The position numbers and the translations under genes are program-made. Below the pieces are notes generated by a model that saw only the letters and a program-made list of their open reading frames with translations, was not told the origin of the DNA and did not search any database. From Mycobacterium alsense (GTDB lineage: Bacteria; Actinomycetota; Actinomycetes; Mycobacteriales; Mycobacteriaceae): a DNA stretch of 64,000 bases. Location: the NCBI RefSeq assembly GCF_002086635.1, contig NZ_MVHD01000029.1:1-64000 (forward strand), in the 5' to 3' direction. Positions 8,652-17,030 of this stretch are shown here, in pieces. The number at the start of each line of letters is the position of its first letter. Position 1 is the first letter of the stretch.

Positions 8652-9374
8652 ATGCTCACTCGGCGATGGAACGAGTCGGACGAGGCCAAGAGCGGCTACG
8701 TCAAGGACCTGTTCTCGGCGCTGGCGCAGCGCTACAACGTGATGACCGACCTGTGGACGTTGGGGCTGCATCGCCTGTGGAAGCGGCAGGCCATGGAGTT
8801 GCTCGCGCTCCAGCCCGGCGAACGGGTGCTCGACGTCGCGACCGGTACGGGCGATTTGGCGTTCCTGGAGGAGGCCGCGGTCGGGCCGGACGGCCGGGTC
8901 GTGGGCGTCGACTCGTGCGTGCCGATGCTCGACGTCGCCCGGCAGCGGCGGCGCGGGGCCGTCGACTTCCAGGAGGGCGACGCCATGGACCTGCGGTTCC
9001 CGGATGCGTCGTTCGACGTGGTCACGATCGGCTTCGGGCTGCGCAACGTCGCCGACCGCGGCCAGGCGCTGCGCGAGTTCCACCGCGTCCTGAAACCGGG
9101 CGGCCGATTGCTGGTGCTCGACTTCAGCACGCCGACCTCGAAGACGCTGAAGGCCCTGCACGACGTGCTCTACTTCGGCGTGATGCCGAGGGTGGGCTGG
9201 GCCGTGGCCTGGCACCGCGACGCCCACCACTACACGGCCGATTCGATCCGCACCTGGCTGTCACGCGACGAGCTGAGCAAGATGATCGTCGACGCGGGCT
9301 TCGTCGACGCCCGCTACACCTCGCTGAGCACCGGGTTCGCGACGGTGCATTGCGGTTCGCGCCCAGCCGATTGA
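8652..9374 (+). CDS. UbiE/MenG-type SAM-dependent C-methyltransferase
   Basis: 240 residues. SAM-binding motif I is LDVATGTGD (60-68). The later segments IGFGLRNVAD and LKPGGRLLVLDFS are typical of UbiE/COQ5, the family that methylates demethylmenaquinone. The gene is not next to other menaquinone genes, so it may be a second copy with another quinone-like or polyketide substrate. I chose the ATG at 8652 because GGAGG lies at 8641-8645 with good spacing; a GTG at 8637 precedes that site. It is transcribed away from the TetR gene. Confidence 0.85.
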   Translation: MLTRRWNESDEAKSGYVKDLFSALAQRYNVMTDLWTLGLHRLWKRQAMELLALQPGERVLDVATGTGDLAFLEEAAVGPDGRVVGVDSCVPMLDVARQRRRGAVDFQEGDAMDLRFPDASFDVVTIGFGLRNVADRGQALREFHRVLKPGGRLLVLDFSTPTSKTLKALHDVLYFGVMPRVGWAVAWHRDAHHYTADSIRTWLSRDELSKMIVDAGFVDARYTSLSTGFATVHCGSRPAD

Positions 9375-9416
9375 CGCTCGGCCGTCAAGGCGCCGGATCA
9401 CGGTGTGGCTATGGCG

Positions 9417-10073
9417 CTATGGCGACGCGAAAACGGTCTCGGCCAGCATGCGCCGGCACCACCCTTGGTAGGCCTGCGGGCTCCACCCGTCGCGGTGGAC
9501 AACCCGCAGGTAGGTTTCGACGCTGCACAGCACCGCACAGGTCTCGACGAGTTCGTCGAACGCAACGTCGTCGCGCAGCCAGCCGCGATCGCGGAACACC
9601 TCGAGGACTCGCCGGGCCTGCGCGGTGATCCCCGCGATGAAATCGCTTTGGTACCGATCCAATTCGGGATCGAAGGCGGCGCCGCCATACAGCGCGGGTG
9701 CCAGGTGCGCCGTCCGTTCGTGCACGTCCGTCACCGCGGCGACGAGAAAGTCACGTGCCGCAACGGGGTCACCGATGGCGATCAGGTCGCGCCCGATATC
9801 CAGGTTGAGGATGTCGGCTTCGCCGCTCACGCCCAGCCCGGCGTATTCGAGGCAGGCGATCAGCAGGGCGGCCTTGGGTCCTTGCCCCTGGACGGTTTCG
9901 GCGGACACCCCGGCCGCGGCGGCGATTTTCGCAAGGGTCGTGCGCGCGTAACCGTCCGCTGCGAACAACTCCGCCGCCGCCGCCACCACGCGCGTGCGGG
10001 TCGCCTCGGCCTGCTGCCGGCGCAGCGTGGATCGATAGGGGCGTGGGTCGCTTGCTATTGACTTGGGTGCCAC
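9417..10073 (-). CDS. TetR/AcrR family transcriptional regulator
   Basis: 218 residues. The HTH is around 45-68 (LAKIAAAAGVSAETVQ), preceded by a basic stretch rich in Arg and Gln. It is divergent from the glycosyltransferase gene with only 52 bp between starts, so it probably controls that gene and itself. GTG at 10073 is the only reasonable start, since stops lie upstream. A TAGTAT hexamer sits 8 bases before the GTG, which suggests a leaderless transcript. In the recognition helix, QGQGPK replaces the usual YxxFxxK. Confidence 0.85.
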   Translation of the reverse strand: MAPKSIASDPRPYRSTLRRQQAEATRTRVVAAAAELFAADGYARTTLAKIAAAAGVSAETVQGQGPKAALLIACLEYAGLGVSGEADILNLDIGRDLIAIGDPVAARDFLVAAVTDVHERTAHLAPALYGGAAFDPELDRYQSDFIAGITAQARRVLEVFRDRGWLRDDVAFDELVETCAVLCSVETYLRVVHRDGWSPQAYQGWCRRMLAETVFASP

Positions 10074-10081
10074 AGCAATGA

Positions 10082-10104
10082 ATACTACATCATCGGCATA
10101 AAAT
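10082..10104. promoter_or_regulatory. Divergent promoter region (two -10-like hexamers)
   Basis: In the 52-bp gap, the minus strand reads TAGTAT (10087-10082), 8 bases before the TetR GTG. The plus strand reads TAAAAT (10099-10104), about 20 bases before the glycosyltransferase ATG. No convincing -35 boxes are seen, which is common in mycobacteria. Confidence 0.35.
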
Positions 10105-10125
10105 GGGGGACGCGGGAGGCGCGCC

Positions 10126-11418
10126 ATGTCATCCATCGTTATCGCGAGCATCCCCGCCCACGGACACATCACGCCGCTGCTCGCGGTGGCGCAGAACCTC
10201 GTCAAGCGCGGCGACGACGTGCGTTTCATCACCGGGTCGCACTTCGCGGACAAGGTCACCGCCACGGGCGCGACATTTTTGCCGCTGGTCGCCGAGGCGG
10301 ACTTCGACCAAAACCTCCTCGCGACTTTTCCCGAACGCGCAAAGTTGAAGGGCGTCAAGGCGATCCGCTTCGACATCGAAAATGTCTTCGCGCGGCCCGC
10401 CAGGGCGCAGTACGAGACACTCATGGCCGCGCTTGCGGCGCAGCCCGCCGACGCCGTGCTCGCCGAACCCGTGTTCCTCGGCGCTGCATTCCTGCTCGCG
10501 CACCCACGCCCAACACGCCCCGCGGTCGTCATGTGCTCGGTGGTCCCGTTGTCCATCGATAGTCGCGACACCGCACCGTTCGGCATGGGATTTCCACCTT
10601 CCCGCGTGCTCAACCGGCAGCGCAACACCGCCCTGGCCGCACTGAACCGGCGGATATTTGGGCCCGCCTACCAACTCATTGACGAGTTGCACCGCGAGGT
10701 ACACGGCACGGACATGCCGGGCACCATGCTCGACTGGGGCCGTCGCGCCGACGCGCTCGTGCAGTTCAGCGTTGCGTCGTTCGAATATCCCCGCTCCGAC
10801 GCGCCCCCCAACCTGCACTTCGCCGGGCCGCTGTCGGCCACCGGCTCGCAGGCGCCGCTCCCCGAGTGGTGGGGTGACCTCGACGGAACCCGGCCCGTCG
10901 TCCACGTCACCCAGGGCACGGTCGCCAACACCGACTACGAGCAGGCGATCGCGCCGGCGCTGCGGGCGCTCAACGGCGAGGACGTGCTGGTGGTCGTCGC
11001 GACCGGCGGGCGGCCCGTGGATACGCTGCCGCCGCTGCCCCCGAACGCGCGCGCGGCGATGTTCCTGCCCTATGACGAATTGCTGCCCCGCACCGCGGTT
11101 TACGTGACGAACGGCGGTTACGGCGGCGTGCAGTACGCCTTGCGCTACGGGGTGCCCATCGTGGCCACCGGCGGCAAGGAGGACAAGCCCGAGGTCGGGG
11201 CCCGCGTCGCGTGGTCGGGCGTGGGGCGGCGCATCAGGAGTGAACGACCGACAACGCGCGCCCTGCGCCGCGACATTCTCGCCGTACTGAATCAGCCGCG
11301 CTATCGCCAGGCCAGCCGCCGGGTTGCGGCGGACATGGCGGCCGCCCCCGGTTTCGCGGGATTGGCCGACATCGTCGATCGGTTGGTCGCCGGCCCGGCG
11401 CGGGTGGCCAAGCCCTAG
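10126..11418 (+). CDS. GT1 family glycosyltransferase (UGT/MGT-like)
   Basis: 430 residues with a GT-B fold. The N-terminal acceptor domain begins IASIPAHGHITP (6-17), the motif shared with mycobacterial glycopeptidolipid and phenolic-glycolipid transferases. The C-terminal donor-binding region is TNGGYGGVQYALRYGVPIV (328-346), where GT1 enzymes bind the UDP or TDP sugar; the usual His of the plant PSPG box is replaced. It transfers a sugar to an unknown lipid or small molecule. The GGGAGG ribosome binding site fixes the ATG at 10126. The divergent TetR is the likely regulator. Confidence 0.88.
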   Translation: MSSIVIASIPAHGHITPLLAVAQNLVKRGDDVRFITGSHFADKVTATGATFLPLVAEADFDQNLLATFPERAKLKGVKAIRFDIENVFARPARAQYETLMAALAAQPADAVLAEPVFLGAAFLLAHPRPTRPAVVMCSVVPLSIDSRDTAPFGMGFPPSRVLNRQRNTALAALNRRIFGPAYQLIDELHREVHGTDMPGTMLDWGRRADALVQFSVASFEYPRSDAPPNLHFAGPLSATGSQAPLPEWWGDLDGTRPVVHVTQGTVANTDYEQAIAPALRALNGEDVLVVVATGGRPVDTLPPLPPNARAAMFLPYDELLPRTAVYVTNGGYGGVQYALRYGVPIVATGGKEDKPEVGARVAWSGVGRRIRSERPTTRALRRDILAVLNQPRYRQASRRVAADMAAAPGFAGLADIVDRLVAGPARVAKP

Positions 11419-11419
11419 C

Positions 11420-11480
11420 CGCGAGAGTGCAACTGCCGACACGCGCTCTCGGGAAACATGTCGCCAGTTGCACTTTCGCG
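11420..11480. repeat. Imperfect inverted repeat, 22-bp arms, after the glycosyltransferase gene
   Basis: Left arm 11420-11441 and right arm 11459-11480 are reverse complements at 20 of 22 positions, with a 17-base spacer. The core is AGTGCAACTG. It starts immediately after the glycosyltransferase stop and ends 17 bp before the sulfite-oxidase-family start. The spacer carries gctctcgg, which could also pair with the left arm's ccgcgagag. It could act as a terminator, or be a copy of a dispersed mycobacterial palindrome. Confidence 0.85.
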
Positions 11481-11497
11481 GGCACTCGGCGGCGACA

Positions 11498-12619
11498 ATG
11501 AGTGCTATGACCCCGGCGACGGCAGTGTGGGATAAACGCGACGACATGATCGTGCGGGCGGACCTGCCGTACAACGCCGAGCCGCCGCCCGCGGTGCTGG
11601 CCGCCAGCGACATCACCCCGATCGATGCGTTCTATGCCCGCAATCACGGCCGGATCCCCGACACCGCGCCGCACCGGTGGCAACTGAGAGTCGACGGGCT
11701 GGTGCCACGGCCGCTCACGTTGACGTATGAGCGGTTGACCACCGAGTTCGACCACCACGACGTGGTGGCGACGCTGGCGTGCGCGGGCAATCGGCGCGCC
11801 GAGCTGCTGCGGGTGCGGCCCATACCGGGGAAGGAACCGTGGGCGCACGGGGCGATCTCGACCGCCCAGTGGCGCGGTGTCCGGCTGGCCGACGTCCTCG
11901 CGGCCGCCGGAGCGCATGACGGCGCGGATCCCGATGGGCTGCACGTCGCATTCGAAGCTACCGATGTCGCCGAAGAAGCCCGGCCGCCCCAGCCTTACGG
12001 CAGCTCGATCCCGCTGCCAAAGGCGATGTCGCCCGAAGTTCTGCTCGCATGGCGGATGAACGACGAACCCCTTCCGCGCGCCCACGGCGGTCCGGTCCGG
12101 GTGGTGGTGCCCGGATACATCGGCGCGCGCAGCGTCAAGTGGGTGACCGCGATCACGGTGCAGCCGGGCCCGTCGGAAAACTACTTCCAGTCACACGACT
12201 ACCGCATCCTGCCCGCGGACGCCGATGTCGACGCGGTCGCCGCAGGTGAGGGCATCTCGCTCTCATCGCTGGCGCTCAACTGCGACATCCTCGACCCCAC
12301 CGACGGCGATCGGGTGCCGCGTGGCCCGTTGACGATCCGCGGCTACGGGATCGTCGGCGACGGCCGCAGCGTCGAGCGGGTCGACCTGTCGCTCGACGAC
12401 GGCCGCAGCTGGCGGCAGGCCGACCTGCACCGCGCGCCCAGCGAATGGTCGTGGCGGCCCTGGTCCCTGACCGTCGACGCGGTGCCCGGGCAGTTGCGCA
12501 TCATCGCGCGCGCCTGGGACGACACCGGGGCGACCCAGCCGGAATCGGCCGCGTCCCTATGGAATCCGCGCGGATATGGAAACAACGCCTGGGCGAGGGT
12601 GGCATTGCGCGTCACATGA
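11498..12619 (+). CDS. Sulfite-oxidase-family molybdopterin enzyme
   Basis: 373 residues with the two domains of sulfite oxidase: a molybdopterin domain (about 35-240) and the C-terminal Mo-co dimerisation domain (about 250-373). The molybdenum ligand is Cys95 in LACAGNRR. There is no N-terminal haem domain and no Tat signal, so it should be cytoplasmic. The family oxidises sulfite or reduces sulfoxides. The ATG at 11498 is used; another at 11507 is in frame. A second protein of the superfamily occurs at 46523, fused to cytochrome b561. Confidence 0.9.
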   Translation: MSAMTPATAVWDKRDDMIVRADLPYNAEPPPAVLAASDITPIDAFYARNHGRIPDTAPHRWQLRVDGLVPRPLTLTYERLTTEFDHHDVVATLACAGNRRAELLRVRPIPGKEPWAHGAISTAQWRGVRLADVLAAAGAHDGADPDGLHVAFEATDVAEEARPPQPYGSSIPLPKAMSPEVLLAWRMNDEPLPRAHGGPVRVVVPGYIGARSVKWVTAITVQPGPSENYFQSHDYRILPADADVDAVAAGEGISLSSLALNCDILDPTDGDRVPRGPLTIRGYGIVGDGRSVERVDLSLDDGRSWRQADLHRAPSEWSWRPWSLTVDAVPGQLRIIARAWDDTGATQPESAASLWNPRGYGNNAWARVALRVT

Positions 12620-12633
12620 GGTCGGTTGGCCGG

Positions 12634-13269
12634 CTAGCCGCCCAGCCCCTTCTTGACCGCGTCGAGTTGCTTCTGGCCCACATCCGTCACGAAGTCCTCC
12701 GGCGGCAGCGACTCGGTCGGACCGTCGAATTCTAGCGTGACGAAGGCCCTGCCCTCGGTGAACATCAAGATCTGGACGCCCTTGGAGCCGTCCGGCGACT
12801 TTCCGGACACGGTCGTTCCGCCGGTCCCGACGTTGAACGGACGCGTGGTCGGATTTGTGACCGCGTTGCCCGGGTTGGCCTTGGCGGCGTTCAGCGCGTT
12901 CGTGGCCGCGGCGGGGTCGGCGAGGACCTGAACGGTGTCCTTGATCTGGTGGCTGTTGTCGTCGGTGCTGAACGTGATGGCGGCGCCCGGCTGCCCGTTC
13001 GGGTTGTTCGTCGGGGGGCCACCCATGAATTCAATCGGTGCGTCGATGTCCGAGGCCTTGATCAGCAGCCGGGTGTAGTCGTTCTGCTGGGCCGGTGCCG
13101 AGGAAGCCGGCGCCGTACTCGTCGCCGAGGTGGCCGATCCGGGCTTGGACGACTGTGACGTCGACGGTGACGTCGATTGTTTGCCGCCGCAACCCGCCAC
13201 CGACACGGCCAGCGCCGCGGTCAGTCCAGCCGCCGCGAAACCCGTGACCACCGTCCGGGAAACCCTCAT
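12634..13269 (-). CDS. Mycobacterial lipoprotein of unknown function
   Basis: 211 residues. A signal peptide (MRVSRTVVTGF...) ends in the lipobox VAGC with acylated Cys27. A Ser/Thr/Ala-rich linker to about residue 58 precedes a soluble domain with no motif I recognise. It is anchored outside the cytoplasmic membrane. GGAAGGAG upstream supports the ATG at 13269. It converges with the sulfite-oxidase-family gene 14 bp away. The name of the lipoprotein family could not be settled. Confidence 0.8.
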   Translation of the reverse strand: MRVSRTVVTGFAAAGLTAALAVSVAGCGGKQSTSPSTSQSSKPGSATSATSTAPASSAPAQQNDYTRLLIKASDIDAPIEFMGGPPTNNPNGQPGAAITFSTDDNSHQIKDTVQVLADPAAATNALNAAKANPGNAVTNPTTRPFNVGTGGTTVSGKSPDGSKGVQILMFTEGRAFVTLEFDGPTESLPPEDFVTDVGQKQLDAVKKGLGG

Positions 13270-13385
13270 CGCATCGCGCTCCTTCCGGGCCGCCATCGGT
13301 GCGACACCGTCGACTCTTTCCGAATCGCACAGTACATGGCCTCGGGCCGGGGAAGGTCCGGTTGGGATGCTCGGCGGGTGGGGGC

Positions 13386-14195
13386 CTATCCCAGCTGATC
13401 GCGCAGGCAGCGCAGCGTGTTGGCCAGGATGCGAGAAACCTGCATCTGCGAAACGCCGATACGCTCGGCGATCTGGCTCTGGGTCATCGATTCGAAGAAC
13501 CGCATGTGCAGCACCTGGCGTTCGCGCTGGGGGAGCGCGCTCAGCAGGACGCGCACGGCTTCGCGGTTGGTGATGTGTTCGATCCCCGGGTCGGTGTCGC
13601 CGACCGCGTCAGCCACCAGCCGGGGTTTGCCCGAACCGTCGGCGCTCATCGGTGCGTCGAGGGATTCCAGCCGGTAGGCGTCGCCGGCGACGAGGCATTC
13701 GATGATTTCCTCGCGCGGGACTTCCAGCACCTGAGCCAGTTCGCCGGCGGTGGGCGCGCGGCCCAGCTTTTGCGCCAAATCGCTTGTGGTCCGGCTGATT
13801 TGGACGTGCAGCTCGCGCAGCCGGCGCGGCACGCGCATACCCCAGCTGTAGTCGCGGAAGTAGCGCCGGACCTCACCCATCATGGTGGGAACCGCAAACC
13901 CGATGAAGCTGGGCCCCTTGTCGGGGTCGAATCGGTTGATGGCGTTCATCAGCCCGAGGCGTGCGACCTGGGTCAGGTCTTCGAGGCTTTCGCCGCGCCG
14001 GGCGAAGTGGCTGGCCACGTGGTCGGCCAGCGGCAGGCACCGGGACACGATGTCGTCGCGCTGGCGGGCGTATTCGCAAGATCCCGCCGGCATCCGGCGC
14101 AGCGCCACAAACATCTCGACGACGTCGTCGTAGGAGTCGTCCGTCTGCGCTCGTGTCGGCCGGGCGGGCCGGGGTCGGGTGGCTAAGTCGGTCAT
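13386..14195 (-). CDS. SigF/SigB-type RNA polymerase sigma factor
   Basis: 269 residues. Region 2 (about 55-118) includes DLTQVARLGLMNAINRF and the promoter-melting segment VPTMMGEVRRYFRD. A region 3 HTH follows, and region 4 ends with MTQSQIAERIGVSQMQVSR (237-255). It closely resembles M. tuberculosis SigF by eye, but the N-terminus is longer and differs. The usual anti-sigma gene (usfX/rsbW) is not next to it. Mycobacteria outside the tuberculosis complex often carry extra SigF paralogues. It probably directs a stress, envelope or pigment regulon. Confidence 0.9.
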   Translation of the reverse strand: MTDLATRPRPARPTRAQTDDSYDDVVEMFVALRRMPAGSCEYARQRDDIVSRCLPLADHVASHFARRGESLEDLTQVARLGLMNAINRFDPDKGPSFIGFAVPTMMGEVRRYFRDYSWGMRVPRRLRELHVQISRTTSDLAQKLGRAPTAGELAQVLEVPREEIIECLVAGDAYRLESLDAPMSADGSGKPRLVADAVGDTDPGIEHITNREAVRVLLSALPQRERQVLHMRFFESMTQSQIAERIGVSQMQVSRILANTLRCLRDQLG

Positions 14196-14403
14196 AGGCT
14201 GAATCGGATTTCCCGGTCCCGGCCCGTTCGGAGAATGTGTCTGAAAACGTCAGCGCACGAATGGATTTGCATCACTGGCCCACTTCCTGGGTCGTGTGCG
14301 ACGGAGGCACCGCAGCTAGGTTGCACAGCCGCCTCCGCCGCACCGTATCCGTTGGACGTAGTCGCTAAACCAGCGCACGCAGTAGTAGGGGCGGGTGACA
14401 GGG

Positions 14404-14447
14404 CTTGATATCGGCTTGATACCGGCTTGATATCGGCTTGATATCGC
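14404..14447. repeat. 11-bp tandem repeat, four copies
   Basis: cttgatatcgg, cttgataccgg, cttgatatcgg and cttgatatcgc lie head to tail. Each unit carries GATATC-like dyad symmetry. It lies about 210 bp upstream of the sigma factor start, so it may be part of its regulatory region. Confidence 0.95.
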
Positions 14448-14691
14448 CAGAGCCACTCCGAGCCCAGCCGTTGCGGCTGGTTGACCGCTTTGAGCTAAAC
14501 GGCGACACGTCCAGAACGGACTTCATCAGTGACTATACCCGCCGTCACGAGAAACGGCGATTACTCGGCGCGGAGTAGGCCGCCATCGTGGCCGCCGATG
14601 TTCGCTGGTCGCCGGGGTTGCGACCGTCGCCGCTGGCCAGCGAGATGCCGCCCGGGGCGCGCCGGTAACCCATGGTCTTAGCGAGTTCATA

Positions 14692-14702
14692 AGAACGGTT
14701 CT
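14692..14702. promoter_or_regulatory. Palindrome AGAAC-g-GTTCT upstream of the SDR gene
   Basis: A perfect 11-bp palindrome about 115 bp before the SDR start. It resembles TetR-type lipid-regulator sites of the AACnnGTT form, but with a one-base centre. The regulator is unknown. Confidence 0.35.
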
Positions 14703-14816
14703 CATTCGCCGGTCGCCTCGGTACTGTTCGGCTCATGTTGCCGACCCGACGAGACCGCGTCCTTCCGATGGCCCTCCAGAAGTCCACGCGCACAAGGCGT
14801 TCCGAATCGCGGCCCC

Positions 14817-15719
14817 ATGTCTAACATGCCTGGCCCGATGCCTGAGCTGCTTGACGGTCGCGGCGTGGTGGTGGCGGGCGGCAGCCGCGGCATCGGGCGC
14901 GCCGTCGCCGAACTGATGTGCGACCTCGGCGCAGGGGTGGTCGTCAACGGCCGCGACGCCGACGCGGTGACCGAAACCGTCGCGGCGCTCGCGGAGACGG
15001 GCGGGCGCGCCATCCCGGTCGTCGGGGCCGCGGAAGACGAGCGCGTCGCCGGCGCTCTGGTCGACGAATGCGTGAGCGGGTTCGGCCGGTTGGACGCCGT
15101 GATCAATTGCGCCGGGGTCGCCGAACCGCCCGGCTCGTCGATCCTCGACGTCGCGCCGGAGGACTTCGACCGCCTGATCGGCGCGCACCTCGGCACCGCG
15201 TTTCACACCAGCCGCGCCGCGGCCCGCGTCATGGCCGCGCAGGGGCACGGGTCGATCGTCAACACCGGCTCGGCGGCCTTCCTCGGCGACTACGGCGGCA
15301 CCGGCTACCCCGCGGGCAAGGGCGCGGTCAACGGGCTGACGATGGCCCTCGCCGCGGAGCTGAAGGCCCACGGCGTGCGGGCCAACGTGGTGTGTCCCGG
15401 CGCGCGGACCCGGCTGTGCACCGGCCCCGAGTACGAGCGGCACATCGAGGACCTGCACCGCCGCGGGTTGCTCGACGAGATGACGATGCGGGCCTCCCTG
15501 GACGTCCCCCCGGCGGCGTTCGCGGCCCCGATCTACGCCTACCTCGCCAGCGACCTGTCCCGCGAGGTGACGGGCCGAATTTTCGTCGCGGCGGGCGGAT
15601 TCGTCGGCAGCTACGAGCGCCCGGAGCCGCGGGTGCTGGGCTATCGCGACCACCACGGCGCCGAACCGTGGTCGGTCGAGGACCTGCACGCGATGATCGG
15701 CGCGGCCAAAGCCATTTAA
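14817..15719 (+). CDS. Short-chain dehydrogenase/reductase
   Basis: 300 residues. The cofactor motif is AGGSRGIG (about 20-27), followed by INCAGVA and the catalytic GYPAGKGA (Tyr-x-x-x-Lys). The C-terminal YERPEPRVLGYRD segment is seen in SDRs that act on acyl or steroid-like substrates. It begins a plus-strand group with the FAD monooxygenase, DUF4389 and methyltransferase genes. Several ATGs lie near the N-terminus; 14817 is the first. Confidence 0.88.
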   Translation: MSNMPGPMPELLDGRGVVVAGGSRGIGRAVAELMCDLGAGVVVNGRDADAVTETVAALAETGGRAIPVVGAAEDERVAGALVDECVSGFGRLDAVINCAGVAEPPGSSILDVAPEDFDRLIGAHLGTAFHTSRAAARVMAAQGHGSIVNTGSAAFLGDYGGTGYPAGKGAVNGLTMALAAELKAHGVRANVVCPGARTRLCTGPEYERHIEDLHRRGLLDEMTMRASLDVPPAAFAAPIYAYLASDLSREVTGRIFVAAGGFVGSYERPEPRVLGYRDHHGAEPWSVEDLHAMIGAAKAI

Positions 15720-15773
15720 CGGCCACCTGACGGCGGCGTGAACCGATCGGCGCGCGCCTACGTATCCCATGAA

Positions 15774-17030
15774 ATGACACCGACGCGGCGCGCCGGGCGC
15801 GCTCTTCGGGTACTTGTCATCGGCGCCGGTGTGAGCGGCATATCCGTCGCGCGGGGGCTGCTGCGCGACGGCCACGACGTCACCGTCTTCGACCAGCGCA
15901 GGGATGCGAGCGCCGGCGGGGGCGCCGTGACCATCTGGTCCAACGGCGAGACCGTGCTCCGCCAGCTGGGCGTCCACATGGACGGGGCCGGGCAGCTGCT
16001 GTCCCGGGTGCGGGTCCTGACGTCGCGGGGGCACCGGCTCGCGACCCTGGACGTCGCCGCGATGGGGGACCGGCTGGGCGCGCCCGTGCGGATGGTGCCG
16101 CGCCGGGTCCTGCTGGAACGGCTGTTGGAGGGCTTCCCGGTGGACCGCATCCGGTGCGGGTCACGCGCGGTCGGTGTCGCCAGCACCCGCGCCGGCGTGG
16201 AGGTGGAATTCGAGGACGGCGGTGCGGCCGCCGGTGACGTCGTGATCGGGGCCGACGGCCTGCACTCCGTCGTGCGCGACGTCGTCGGCGCGGCGCCGGC
16301 CCAGCCGACCGGCTGGTGCAGCTGGCAGGGACTCATCACCGTCCCCGGGCTCGCCGGCGAGCGCGGGGCGATCATCGTCATCGGCGAGGGGGGAAACACC
16401 GGCGTGTGGCCGGCCGGCGGCGGCGAGGTGCAGTGGTGGTTCGACCTGCCGTGGTCCTACGACTTCGTCAGGCAGGCGCGTCCGATCGACGTCATCCGCT
16501 CCCAATTCGGCGGCTGGTCGAACGAGGTCGACCTCGTCCTGGCCAGGCTGACCGACGAAGACCTGGCGGATTCGCCGTACCCCCACTTCCGGCACCCCAT
16601 CCCCGAGGTGTCGGTGCCGGGCCCGCTGACGTTGCTCGGCGACGCCGCCCACGCCATGCCGCCCACCCTGGCGCAGGGGACCAACCAGGCCCTGCTCGAC
16701 ACCATGGTGCTATGCCGGGCGCTGTCCGACGTGGGCCGCCGACCGCACGCCGGCGCCGGCGATTTCGCGGGGGACCTGTCACGCGAGCTGTGCGCCGCGC
16801 TGCGCTGGTACGAGAAGACCCGGCGACGCCGCGTCGGCGCCGTGTCCCGGGTCGCGTCGCTGCAAGTGGCCCACGGCGAGTCGATGCTGCGCCCCGCGGC
16901 GTTGATCTCCGACTCCCTGCACACCCGGATGCTGACCGCGTTCCTGCGGTGGACGAGCCACCGCCGGCTCTCGGCGGCGATCGATCGCGGCCTGGGGGCG
17001 GCCGTTCCCGTCCCGGCGGGCCGACGGTGA
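15774..17030 (+). CDS. FAD-dependent aromatic-hydroxylase-type monooxygenase
   Basis: 418 residues. The FAD-binding Rossmann motif VIGAGVSG is at 15-22. The mid-protein GADGLHSVVR is the DG motif that contacts both FAD and NAD(P)H. GDAAHAMPP (289-297) binds the FAD ribityl chain. The set is diagnostic of the PHBH-type group A flavin monooxygenases, which hydroxylate or epoxidise aromatic and polyketide substrates. A GTG at 15738 would add 12 residues; neither start has a clear ribosome binding site. Its stop overlaps the next gene's GTG. Confidence 0.88.
   Translation: MTPTRRAGRALRVLVIGAGVSGISVARGLLRDGHDVTVFDQRRDASAGGGAVTIWSNGETVLRQLGVHMDGAGQLLSRVRVLTSRGHRLATLDVAAMGDRLGAPVRMVPRRVLLERLLEGFPVDRIRCGSRAVGVASTRAGVEVEFEDGGAAAGDVVIGADGLHSVVRDVVGAAPAQPTGWCSWQGLITVPGLAGERGAIIVIGEGGNTGVWPAGGGEVQWWFDLPWSYDFVRQARPIDVIRSQFGGWSNEVDLVLARLTDEDLADSPYPHFRHPIPEVSVPGPLTLLGDAAHAMPPTLAQGTNQALLDTMVLCRALSDVGRRPHAGAGDFAGDLSRELCAALRWYEKTRRRRVGAVSRVASLQVAHGESMLRPAALISDSLHTRMLTAFLRWTSHRRLSAAIDRGLGAAVPVPAGRR

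Larger units (their letters stand above)
14196..14816. other. 620-bp intergenic region with divergent promoters
   Basis: It lies between the divergent sigma factor and SDR genes and has a lower GC content than the flanks. It contains an 11-bp tandem repeat (14404-14447) and an 11-bp palindrome (14692-14702), described separately. I see no convincing gene. An 82-codon minus-strand frame at 14545-14793 shows no recognisable protein. Confidence 0.7.

Noticed and set aside
14545..14793. 82-codon minus-strand frame in the sigma factor/SDR gap
   Set aside because: No ribosome binding site that decides a start, no recognisable motif, and it lies in DNA with non-coding base composition.
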